This document shows, one piece after another, positions 24,188 to 31,532 of a DNA stretch of 64,000 nucleotides. The notes under the pieces were generated by a model. The model made no database searches. It was not told the origin of the DNA and saw only the letters and a program-made list of their open reading frames with translations. Made by a program: the position numbers and the translations under genes. Source of the DNA: Pseudoalteromonas sp. OOF1S-7 (GTDB lineage Bacteria > Pseudomonadota > Gammaproteobacteria > Enterobacterales > Alteromonadaceae); the NCBI RefSeq assembly GCF_022347765.1, contig NZ_JAKRFZ010000013.1, forward strand, positions 62,001 to 126,000, written 5' to 3'. Numbering within the stretch: the stretch's first letter is position 1; every line of letters starts with the position of its first letter.

Positions 24188-25363
24188 TTACAGAATGGTC
24201 AGTTGCAGGCTTTGTAGTGCTGTTTTTGACAGCAGATCTTGCTCCGCACTGTTGAGCTGATTAAAAGCAAGCCAGTCTTTAGCTTCATCGGCCTCCAGCA
24301 GATGAGTGTCTTTAAGCATCTGATATTGCGCATAGCAATAGGCTTTGCGCACTACCTGAGTGAGCGGCAGTTGCTCAGCAGCATGATTATGCGACTTTGG
24401 CAGATAGCTTTGCGCAAACTCTTCCATAACCGCATTAAAAGGCAGATAACGAAACTCCATTCGCTCAATCAGGTACTGTGATATCGTTGCCGAGTGCTCC
24501 AGCAATAGGTTACGTAAGAACAAGGGATCAGGCTCCAGACCGACCAGCGCGGTGTGCAGATCTTTTTGCTTTTTGTCGCGGGCAATTTTTACTTTTCCCT
24601 GCCAGACCCGCTCAAACGTACGCAAATATAATCGTGTTAATGCGATCTTACCGACATCCAGCAACATGCCCAGCGTGAATGCATGCTGCTCTTTGACACC
24701 ATACATCGGAGCCAGTGTTTTAGCGGCGATGGCCGTTGCCATGCTCATATCGCGCAGTTTGCGCTTCAATAATGGAAAAGGTTCTGTGGAATGTGGCATC
24801 CAATGGCGCATCGCAAAGGTCGGGATCACCATTTGCAGGTTTTCCAGCCCCAGGTAGCGTAACGCCAGTGCAGGTGTATCGACCTTTACTGCGGTGCCTT
24901 TCGCACTCTTTTTGCGGTACTGAGGCAAGTTTACCAGAGACACCAGATCCCGCCCCAGCCAGGACAAATCATTGATCAGGGGCTCTAAACGACCGACCGA
25001 GGCCGATTTCACAGCCAGAATATCCAGCACCGTTGGCACGGCTTCCTGGATCCCTACCACTTCATGGTAGATGGTGTCCAAATCTTCCAGTTGGGTGTTG
25101 ATAGCGGCCTCAATGACCTGATGTAAGTGCGTGCTGGCTTTGGCAATGTATTTATGATGACTGGTGCTGCGCTCCTGACGCTTGGCGGCTGCAGCGAGTT
25201 CTACCTCAAGCATAGTACGTTGTGGTATACGTTCGCCAAAATTCATATCAAAAGTATGAATATAGCCGATCTGCTGCTGAGCAAAGTTATGGCTAATTAG
25301 TACATCATGGGCACGCTCTGCCAGAGCTTGTGCGATCCGAGATTGCCTAATGTCATCAGTCAT
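24188..25363 (-). CDS. HDOD-domain protein
   Basis: A 391-residue cytoplasmic protein. The ATG at 25363 is preferred over an in-frame TTG one codon upstream. The region from about 110 to 330 has the HDOD pattern (VPTVLDILAVKSASVGRLEPLINDLSWLGRDLVSLVNLPQY, then ALRYLGLENLQMVIPTFAMR and AFTLGMLLDVGKIALTRLYL), a catalytically silent relative of HD phosphohydrolases. HDOD proteins often act in signalling with c-di-GMP or kinases. No second output domain is seen. The gene lies between pabA and the ast operon. Confidence 0.82.
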   Translation of the reverse strand: MTDDIRQSRIAQALAERAHDVLISHNFAQQQIGYIHTFDMNFGERIPQRTMLEVELAAAAKRQERSTSHHKYIAKASTHLHQVIEAAINTQLEDLDTIYHEVVGIQEAVPTVLDILAVKSASVGRLEPLINDLSWLGRDLVSLVNLPQYRKKSAKGTAVKVDTPALALRYLGLENLQMVIPTFAMRHWMPHSTEPFPLLKRKLRDMSMATAIAAKTLAPMYGVKEQHAFTLGMLLDVGKIALTRLYLRTFERVWQGKVKIARDKKQKDLHTALVGLEPDPLFLRNLLLEHSATISQYLIERMEFRYLPFNAVMEEFAQSYLPKSHNHAAEQLPLTQVVRKAYCYAQYQMLKDTHLLEADEAKDWLAFNQLNSAEQDLLSKTALQSLQLTIL

Positions 25364-25407
25364 CAATTATGTTCTTTTTCGGTATTGTCGGGGTTGCTTT
25401 TTTAAGG

Positions 25408-25989
25408 TTAGAAGCGACTTATAAAGTTATCAAGTAGCCGCAGGCCATGCTCAGTCAGAATGGCCTCAGGGTGAAACTGAACACCTTCCAACGCCCGCTC
25501 AGTATGGCATAAGCCCATGATTTCATCTAGGTCACCCGCGCTATTTTGCGTCCAGGCCGAGACCTTGAGCGCCTCGGGTAACGTGTCTTGCTGCACCACC
25601 AGCGAGTGATACCGGCATACCTCAAACTGTTCGGGCAAGCCTGTGAAGGATCCGCTGTGGTTGTGCACCAGTGTGGAAGTTTTACCATGCATGACCTGCC
25701 TGGCACGTACTACTTTTGCCCCCAGCGCCTGCGCGATGGTTTGATGGCCCAGGCAGATGCCGAGGATGGGGATCTGTCCCTGAAATGCGTCAACCACCGA
25801 CAAGGATATCCCCGCTTCATTCGGTGAACAGGGCCCAGGCGAAATCACAATATGATCCGGATTGAGTGCGCGAATGTCAGACACCGATAGCGCATCATTA
25901 CGATGCACCACCACTTCTTGATCAAGGCGTTGAAAATATTGCACTAAATTGAATGTAAATGAATCATAGTTGTCGATCATAAGTAGCAT
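25408..25989 (-). CDS. pabA: Glutamine amidotransferase of aminodeoxychorismate/anthranilate synthase
   Basis: A 193-residue class I amidotransferase. MLLMIDNYDSFTFNLVQYFQ, VISPGPCSPNEAG, PILGICLGHQTIAQALGAKV (nucleophile Cys in GICLGH) and GVQFHPEAILTEHG (His and Glu) form the complete catalytic triad. It supplies ammonia to PabB for folate synthesis, or to TrpE. No trp gene is beside it; the neighbourhood (astC, fabR) is like pabA in other Gammaproteobacteria, so PabA is the better name. Dual use with TrpE is possible. Confidence 0.9.
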   Translation of the reverse strand: MLLMIDNYDSFTFNLVQYFQRLDQEVVVHRNDALSVSDIRALNPDHIVISPGPCSPNEAGISLSVVDAFQGQIPILGICLGHQTIAQALGAKVVRARQVMHGKTSTLVHNHSGSFTGLPEQFEVCRYHSLVVQQDTLPEALKVSAWTQNSAGDLDEIMGLCHTERALEGVQFHPEAILTEHGLRLLDNFISRF

Positions 25990-26054
25990 ACTGCGCTATC
26001 CTTGTGATGTCGTTTTAAAGCGGTTTGGGTATTATTGTAGCATGTCGGGTCAGG

Positions 26055-26699
26055 CTACTGATCCGATGCTTTGGTGCCGGTATGTGTCTGGCTTTCTTTT
26101 TGATAACCCGACGCCCCTTTAACGATATATCTGAGCTGCCAGATCAATCGTTCAGTCAATTCTGCACGTTGTTGGGCATCCTGATCTAAGGCTTCTGCAC
26201 CCGAACTGAATACCAGGGTAACCATGGCTTCTGCCTGCATATAAGCATGATTGGCATCACAAGGTGTTTCGGTCTCCAGGTAATGAGAGAGCTCCATGAT
26301 GAAGTGTTTGATCTCTCTGGCGACAGCAGCCCGAAAAGCGGGCGAAGTGCCAGAGCGCTCACGCAACAGCAAACGAAACTGGTTGCTGGATGTTTCTATA
26401 AACTCCATAAAGGTCAGAACAGACGTGTGGATCACGCTCCCGCCCCCTTTAGCAATTCTGCGCCGCGCCTGACGCATCAGCTGGCGTAAGGTCAAGCCGG
26501 CCTCATCCACCATGGTCAGTCCTAACTCATTCATGTCTTTAAAGTGGCGATAAAATGAGGTGGGCGCAATGCCTGCTTCCCGGGCTACTTCGCGCAAACT
26601 GAGATTGGTAAAGCTGTGCTCTGCACTGAGCTGATTAAACGCCGCCTCTATCAGCGCCTGGCGGGTTTTTTGTTTTTGCTGGGCACGCACACCTGACAT
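26055..26699 (-). CDS. fabR: TetR-family unsaturated fatty acid repressor FabR
   Basis: A 214-residue TetR-family regulator. The N-terminal helix-turn-helix reads SLREVAREAGIAPTSFYRHFKDMNELG, close to E. coli FabR, and the C-terminal part (LLLRERSGTSPAFRAAVAREI) is the FabR ligand domain. FabR senses the unsaturated to saturated acyl pool and represses desaturation or fabA/fabB. The gene is divergent from a desaturase with a palindrome at 26785-26802, and sthA follows that desaturase, an arrangement related to the E. coli sthA-fabR pair. Confidence 0.93.
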   Translation of the reverse strand: MSGVRAQQKQKTRQALIEAAFNQLSAEHSFTNLSLREVAREAGIAPTSFYRHFKDMNELGLTMVDEAGLTLRQLMRQARRRIAKGGGSVIHTSVLTFMEFIETSSNQFRLLLRERSGTSPAFRAAVAREIKHFIMELSHYLETETPCDANHAYMQAEAMVTLVFSSGAEALDQDAQQRAELTERLIWQLRYIVKGASGYQKESQTHTGTKASDQ

Positions 26700-26755
26700 G
26701 GTCTCATGTTCCTATAAATTATTGGCTCAGATCAAGAATAGAGGCAGTCTAATAC

Positions 26756-26784
26756 TTGACGACGCAACTTTGAAATACTATTTT
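26756..26784 (+). promoter_or_regulatory. Promoter of desaturase gene
   Basis: TTGACG (-35, 26756-26761), a 17-base spacer and TATTTT (-10, 26779-26784). The start site would fall in the palindrome that follows directly. Confidence 0.55.
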
Positions 26785-26802
26785 AGCGTACAAGTGTACG
26801 CT
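26785..26802. promoter_or_regulatory. FabR-type operator palindrome
   Basis: AGCGTACA and TGTACGCT are perfect 8-base arms with a 2-base centre. It lies between the -10 and the desaturase start codon, where a bound repressor would block transcription. FabR encoded next door is the obvious candidate; published FabR sites have a similar AGCGTACA arm, from memory. Confidence 0.7.
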
Positions 26803-26814
26803 GAGATATCAAAA

Positions 26815-27948
26815 ATGAAAAAACCACCTTTATTGTGGACTAATGTACTATTTTTTAGTCTGTCCTTTCTTGCTGCTATTACTTTAGTGCCCTGGTATGG
26901 GTTTGAATATGGCTACAGTGCTACCCACTGGGTTGCGTTTGTGGGCTGTATGTTCTACGCCGGCATGTCTATCACCGCAGGATACCATCGCCTGTGGGCC
27001 CACAAAGCCTACGATGCGCACCCCGTTATCCAGGTTTTCTTTGCACTCGGTGGAGCCTTTGCGCTGCAAAACAGTGCCCTGCACTGGAGCAGTGACCATC
27101 GCGTTCACCATGGTCAGGTTGACGACCCGGTGAAAGACCCGTACGCCGCGACACGCGGGTTCTGGTATAGCCATATCGGCTGGATGCTCAGAGACTATCA
27201 GGGTGAAAGTTATGGCGATTACAGCAATGCGCGCGACTTACAGCGCAACAACATTGTTATGTGGCAGCACAAGCACTACCTGAAGCTGGTACTGCTGACA
27301 AATATTGGTATTCCGCTGATGCTCGGCCTGATCTTAGGAGATATACTCGGCATGCTGTTATTGGCGGGCGTATTACGCCTGGTACTCAGTCAGCACTTTA
27401 CCTTTTTCATCAATTCCCTGGCACATATCTGGGGCAAGCGCCCTTACACCGAGAAGAACACCGCCCGGGATAATGGCTTTTTGGCGCTACTGACCTATGG
27501 CGAAGGCTATCATAACTTTCACCATATATTTGCCAGTGACTATCGTAATGGTATTCGCTGGTATCATTATGATCCAACCAAGTGGATGATCCGTGGCCTG
27601 TCGTACCTTGGTCTGGCCAGCAAGCTCAAGCGCACACCGGTTGAACGAATAGAAAAAGCCAAAGCAGAAACCTTGCTGAATAAGACCAAAGTTACCCTGG
27701 CAAAATTGCCTTTGGCGCAGGATAAGCTTACATTGTTACAACAAGAGTATGATTTGTTGCTGAAAAAGCTTCAGCACTTCTGTGCCGTGCAAAAGCAGGT
27801 ACTGGAAACGAAAAAACATGCTATGCGCGAACAATGCGAGCAGTCAGCCCTGTTAAAGCAGTATCAAGAGCTGGAACAGGCCTGGCAGGCGCAAAAACAG
27901 GCATGGCTGGCATTAAACTCGAGGTTGTTAAAGGGCGCCACCAGCTAA
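26815..27948 (+). CDS. Delta-9 fatty acid desaturase with C-terminal coiled coil
   Basis: The ATG at 26815 gives 377 residues. A longer frame begins at 26698, but it would run through the promoter and operator and is not favoured. Two pairs of hydrophobic segments and three histidine boxes (HRLWAH, HRVHH and HNFHH) define the membrane di-iron acyl-CoA/acyl-lipid desaturases. HVHH-type spacing and EGYHNFHH are typical of bacterial DesC. From about residue 280 a charged, Leu/Gln/Lys-rich tail with heptad character follows, which many homologues lack. It adds a cis double bond aerobically, regulated by FabR. Confidence 0.92.
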   Translation: MKKPPLLWTNVLFFSLSFLAAITLVPWYGFEYGYSATHWVAFVGCMFYAGMSITAGYHRLWAHKAYDAHPVIQVFFALGGAFALQNSALHWSSDHRVHHGQVDDPVKDPYAATRGFWYSHIGWMLRDYQGESYGDYSNARDLQRNNIVMWQHKHYLKLVLLTNIGIPLMLGLILGDILGMLLLAGVLRLVLSQHFTFFINSLAHIWGKRPYTEKNTARDNGFLALLTYGEGYHNFHHIFASDYRNGIRWYHYDPTKWMIRGLSYLGLASKLKRTPVERIEKAKAETLLNKTKVTLAKLPLAQDKLTLLQQEYDLLLKKLQHFCAVQKQVLETKKHAMREQCEQSALLKQYQELEQAWQAQKQAWLALNSRLLKGATS

Positions 27949-27957
27949 CCCGATAGC

Positions 27958-27988
27958 GGCCTCACACGTCATTATTTAAGGTGAGGCC
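27958..27988 (+). promoter_or_regulatory. Hairpin covering the sthA ribosome-binding site
   Basis: GGCCTCAC (27958-27965) and GTGAGGCC (27981-27988) pair perfectly over a 15-base loop. The 3' arm ends immediately before the GTG start codon and contains the Shine-Dalgarno AAGGTGAG, so the closed form would block initiation. Confidence 0.5.
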
Positions 27989-29425
27989 GTGACTAAGAAA
28001 ACCGCCACAAAATCCCCCACGCAAAACGCATCCTACCAGTACGATGCGATCATCATTGGCACAGGCCCCGGCGGTGAGGGGGCTGCCATGAATCTCTCCA
28101 AAAGCAATCGAAAAGTCGCCGTGATCGAACGACAAAAAGACGTCGGAGGTGGCTGTGTGCACTGGGGTACCATTCCGTCCAAAGCACTACGTCACTCTGT
28201 CAGCCGCCTGATTGAGTACAAAGCTAATCCCCTGTTTCGTTTTAACGAGCGTCCACAGCGTCTGACTTTTCAGGATATTCTGCATCACGCCAGTGATGTG
28301 ATCAGCAAACAGTCGAGCCTGCGTTCCAGTTTTTACGACCGTAACCGCATTCACCTGTATCAGGGGGATGCCACCTTTGTCGACGCACACACCATTCAGG
28401 TCCAACATTTGGATGGCTCTCAGGAGCGCCTTACAGCGCAAACCATTGTTATTGCTACAGGTTCTCGTCCTTATCGACCACCCGGTATCGACTTTGACCA
28501 CCCCCGCGTCTATGACAGTGATACCATTTTAGATCTCACTCACAACCCACGACGGGTACTGGTTTATGGTGCTGGTGTAATTGGATGTGAATATGCCTCT
28601 ATTTTCAAAGGTTTGGGGGCAAAAGTTGATCTAATTAATACCCGTGATCGACTGCTCTCATTTATGGATGACGAAGTGTCCGATGCTCTGAGTTACCACT
28701 TCTGGAACAGTGGTATCGTGATCCGTCACAACGAGGAATTTGCCAAGGTAGAAACTGAAGATAAAGGCGTAGTGCTCCATCTACAATCCGGTAAAAAGGT
28801 CAAAGCAGACTGTATTTTATGGGCCAATGGCCGAACGGGTAACACTGATGCACTTAACCTGGAGACAATCGGACTGAAAGCAGACGGCCGTGGCCAGCTA
28901 AAAGTCAATGAACATTACCAGACTGAAATTGATAATGTGTACGCGGTGGGAGATGTGATAGGCTACCCCAGTCTGGCCAGTGCAGCCTTTGATCAAGGCC
29001 GTATTGCCGCGCACGCTATCGTGCACGGCAAGTGCGATGACCGCCTGATCACTGACATTCCAACCGGTATTTACACCATTCCGGAGATGAGTTCAGTAGG
29101 CAAAACTGAACAACAGCTGACCGCCGCCAAGATCCCTTACGAAGTTGGTCGTGCTCAGTTCAAACACCTGGCACGCTCGCAGATCACCGGCACCGAAGTC
29201 GGCTCACTCAAGCTATTGTTTCATGCTGAAAGCAAAGAAATCCTCGGGATCCACTGTTTTGGCGAACGCGCCTCAGAAATCATCCACATTGGCCAGGCCA
29301 TTATGGAACAAAAAGGTAAAGGCAATAACATCGAGTATTTCGTCAATACCACCTTTAACTACCCAACCATGGCCGAAGCTTATCGGGTCGCAGCTCTGAA
29401 TGGCTTAAACCGTCTGTGTGACTGA
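27989..29425 (+). CDS. sthA: Soluble pyridine nucleotide transhydrogenase
   Basis: A 478-residue flavoprotein starting at GTG 27989. DAIIIGTGPGGEGAAMNLSKSNRKVAVIE binds FAD; GGGCVHWGTIPSKALR has Thr in place of the second redox Cys of lipoamide dehydrogenases, which is the known mark of SthA; YGAGVIGCEYASIF binds NAD(P), and YAVGDVIGYP is conserved. SthA converts NADPH and NAD to NADP and NADH and balances the NADPH pool in the cytoplasm. Its initiation region can fold into a hairpin. Confidence 0.96.
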   Translation: MTKKTATKSPTQNASYQYDAIIIGTGPGGEGAAMNLSKSNRKVAVIERQKDVGGGCVHWGTIPSKALRHSVSRLIEYKANPLFRFNERPQRLTFQDILHHASDVISKQSSLRSSFYDRNRIHLYQGDATFVDAHTIQVQHLDGSQERLTAQTIVIATGSRPYRPPGIDFDHPRVYDSDTILDLTHNPRRVLVYGAGVIGCEYASIFKGLGAKVDLINTRDRLLSFMDDEVSDALSYHFWNSGIVIRHNEEFAKVETEDKGVVLHLQSGKKVKADCILWANGRTGNTDALNLETIGLKADGRGQLKVNEHYQTEIDNVYAVGDVIGYPSLASAAFDQGRIAAHAIVHGKCDDRLITDIPTGIYTIPEMSSVGKTEQQLTAAKIPYEVGRAQFKHLARSQITGTEVGSLKLLFHAESKEILGIHCFGERASEIIHIGQAIMEQKGKGNNIEYFVNTTFNYPTMAEAYRVAALNGLNRLCD

Positions 29426-29442
29426 CCCCTGCGCATTTTCAA

Positions 29443-29464
29443 GCTGCGCGATTAAAAGCGCAGC
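29443..29464. terminator. Candidate terminator between sthA and barrel gene
   Basis: GCTGCGC and GCGCAGC arms around an 8-base loop lie between two converging genes and overlap the barrel gene's stop codon. There is no clear T-tract. Confidence 0.35.
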
Positions 29465-30702
29465 TCACCGCTCACGCGCCACAATTGTTCTGTCTGGCGC
29501 GTCGGTAATTTAAAATCGGCCCGATTTGCCACTTTAGACTCGAGATACTGAAATTCCATACCGACATGCCAGTGATCGGTGACCTGCCAGCGACCTGTCA
29601 GCGTAACAGCGCCTCCCTCGCTGGTATTCGGATCGAAATCCCAGAAGTCTCTGTCTTTGACATTAAACTGCTCTACTCGCCCACTCACGCGATAATCCAG
29701 CCATTTATGGGTCAGCAACACAAATTGACTGCTGAAGTCGTTATCAACGCCACGCCGCTTGCCCATCGCAGTATTGCCGCCCATTGCTTGCATAACCAGA
29801 TGCGTCGCCCGGGTGATCTTAAAACGATATGCCGCACTGTAAAACTTGGTATCCCAGGCATATTGTCCTGTCTGATAGTTTACTATGCTTGGATCACCAT
29901 TGTTGTCATACCAATACAGTCGCACAGTATGACGCTTCTGATAATCCCAGTGCGCCCCGATGTAGTACCCAAACCGGCCATCGACTTCAGTAAACGGCTC
30001 AGTCCGCCAGGCCTGCTTTGCCAGGGGAGGCGCTTTTAATGCGTAGATAGGCGCAAAAGGAATCGCCTCATTAAATACACTTTGCCGGTCGTGCACGGCC
30101 CAGCCACGCCAGGCCAGCAAAGTACCTGCCGGATCGTTTCCTTTATACAGGGCACCAACTAACTCCCAATTGTGGCCGCTACGCTGGCGTCTCGGCAACC
30201 GACTGTCACTGCGTTTGAAGCTGACTTCTGTGCCAAAAGTACGGATCTCCTCTCCCAGCCAGGCATTTATCGCGCTGTAGCTGTAGTTGTAAGGAGACGA
30301 CCAGCCAATATCCGGGTTCTCCAGTGACATTCTGGGGTAAAAACCACCAATCCGCCCCTGCCACTGCCAGGGCCCTTTATTGAGGGTGTGGTATTGGGCA
30401 AACAGCTCGGTAAAGCCCAGCTTGCTATCCGGATCCGGCACATACTGCGCACTGGCCAGTAATGACCACTTACTACCCAGTTCAGTGCGCAAGTCGACCG
30501 CCGCACGGCTCAGGTTCAGTCGCTCTGACTCAGTGCCAAAGCGGTTAACCGACACTCCCCTGTCATACCAGCTTGCGTAGTCACTACTGTTTTGCCAGTT
30601 TGCCTGAACAACCCCTTTGTACTGAATGTTTTTAGCTTGTACGGCAGTGGAGAGTAGTGCACTGAAGCCTGCCAGTGTCAGCCAGTGAAATGGTTTATTC
30701 AT
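29452..30702 (-). CDS. Outer-membrane beta-barrel protein of unknown function
   Basis: The ATG at 30702 gives 416 residues with a Sec signal peptide (MNKPFHWLTLAGFSALLSTAVQA). The mature part is rich in aromatic and polar residues in short alternating runs (GYYIGAHWDYQKRHTVRLYWYD, YSAAYRFKITRATHLVMQAMGG, WHVGMEFQYLESKV) and ends in RVSGELRF, with the terminal Phe of outer-membrane barrels. No TonB box or plug is seen. It overlaps the upstream cupredoxin-like gene by 8 bases, so both are translated together. Earlier ATG codons (30708, 30729) are possible. Porin-like, but the substrate is unknown. Confidence 0.75.
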   Translation of the reverse strand: MNKPFHWLTLAGFSALLSTAVQAKNIQYKGVVQANWQNSSDYASWYDRGVSVNRFGTESERLNLSRAAVDLRTELGSKWSLLASAQYVPDPDSKLGFTELFAQYHTLNKGPWQWQGRIGGFYPRMSLENPDIGWSSPYNYSYSAINAWLGEEIRTFGTEVSFKRSDSRLPRRQRSGHNWELVGALYKGNDPAGTLLAWRGWAVHDRQSVFNEAIPFAPIYALKAPPLAKQAWRTEPFTEVDGRFGYYIGAHWDYQKRHTVRLYWYDNNGDPSIVNYQTGQYAWDTKFYSAAYRFKITRATHLVMQAMGGNTAMGKRRGVDNDFSSQFVLLTHKWLDYRVSGRVEQFNVKDRDFWDFDPNTSEGGAVTLTGRWQVTDHWHVGMEFQYLESKVANRADFKLPTRQTEQLWRVSGELRF

Positions 30703-31360
30703 AGTCATCAAACTCATCGCTGAAATCATCCTGGAACATCCCGAGCGTCTGCTGCAGTTGCACTTTAAGTTGCTCGCCCGACCGTATTACCGATAACTGG
30801 CGACTCTCCGGTTTATCAAGATCCATAAACCCCTCATGCCAGACTTTCAGTTCAACATGTTTAAGCTGTTCGACGGGTAATGAGATATGCGCCACTCCGT
30901 CAGCATTAGTCACGGCAAAGTGTGTTGAGTCTACCACCAGAATATAACCCAGCATCCAGTCGTGAATATTGCAACCCAGCTCAACCGCCCCGGTTGTAGA
31001 AAAGGTCAGCGCCTGAGGCTGGTCACGGTAGAGCTTAAATTCGAAGGTTTTAGCGGGTGAAAACGAATAAACATGATGCAAAATAGAATCATAATTGGGA
31101 AACGAAATTTCAGCCTGCTTTGGCACAATCAGTAAATGTGGCGTAAACGTGCGGTTTTTTTGGCCCATCTTATATTGGTGGGTAAGGACCTTCTGATCTT
31201 CAGCCAGGCCCTGCCCGGTTAACCACACCGCGGCACCAGGCAAGGCCTCTCCTTGTTTGTCCAACACCTTTACCGAAAGCTGCCCGGCAGCAAATGCACT
31301 GCCAGTTACCAGCATCAGGGCAGTCACAGCGACACTAAGAATATGTTTTAATTGAATCAT
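30695..31360 (-). CDS. Secreted cupredoxin-like (methylamine utilization protein-like)
   Basis: A 221-residue protein with a signal peptide (cut after AFAAG, about residue 25). A carbohydrate-binding or Ig-like start (LSVKVLDKQGEALPGAAVWLTG) leads into a cupredoxin fold: HHVYSF (H95/H96) and ELGCNIHDWMLGY with C130, H133 and M136, the type 1 copper Cys-x2-His-x2-Met spacing. The tail is acidic (DDFSDEFDDYE). Such proteins are often labelled methylamine utilization proteins although no mau genes are here. A periplasmic copper electron carrier or copper binding protein is likely. It is coupled to the barrel gene downstream. Confidence 0.72.
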   Translation of the reverse strand: MIQLKHILSVAVTALMLVTGSAFAAGQLSVKVLDKQGEALPGAAVWLTGQGLAEDQKVLTHQYKMGQKNRTFTPHLLIVPKQAEISFPNYDSILHHVYSFSPAKTFEFKLYRDQPQALTFSTTGAVELGCNIHDWMLGYILVVDSTHFAVTNADGVAHISLPVEQLKHVELKVWHEGFMDLDKPESRQLSVIRSGEQLKVQLQQTLGMFQDDFSDEFDDYE

Positions 31361-31532
31361 TGCCTAAAAGCTCCTTGCGGTCTGGGTTTAGTATAGGCCA
31401 CAGATGTAGACCGGACGACTGTTAGTTTCCATTCATCGCATTTTCAAACTGAATACGTATGCAGAAAGTTCATGCCCCATTGAAGATAACAGTATGCTAA
31501 ACGCTCACTCACATTTGCAACCGAGATAGTTT

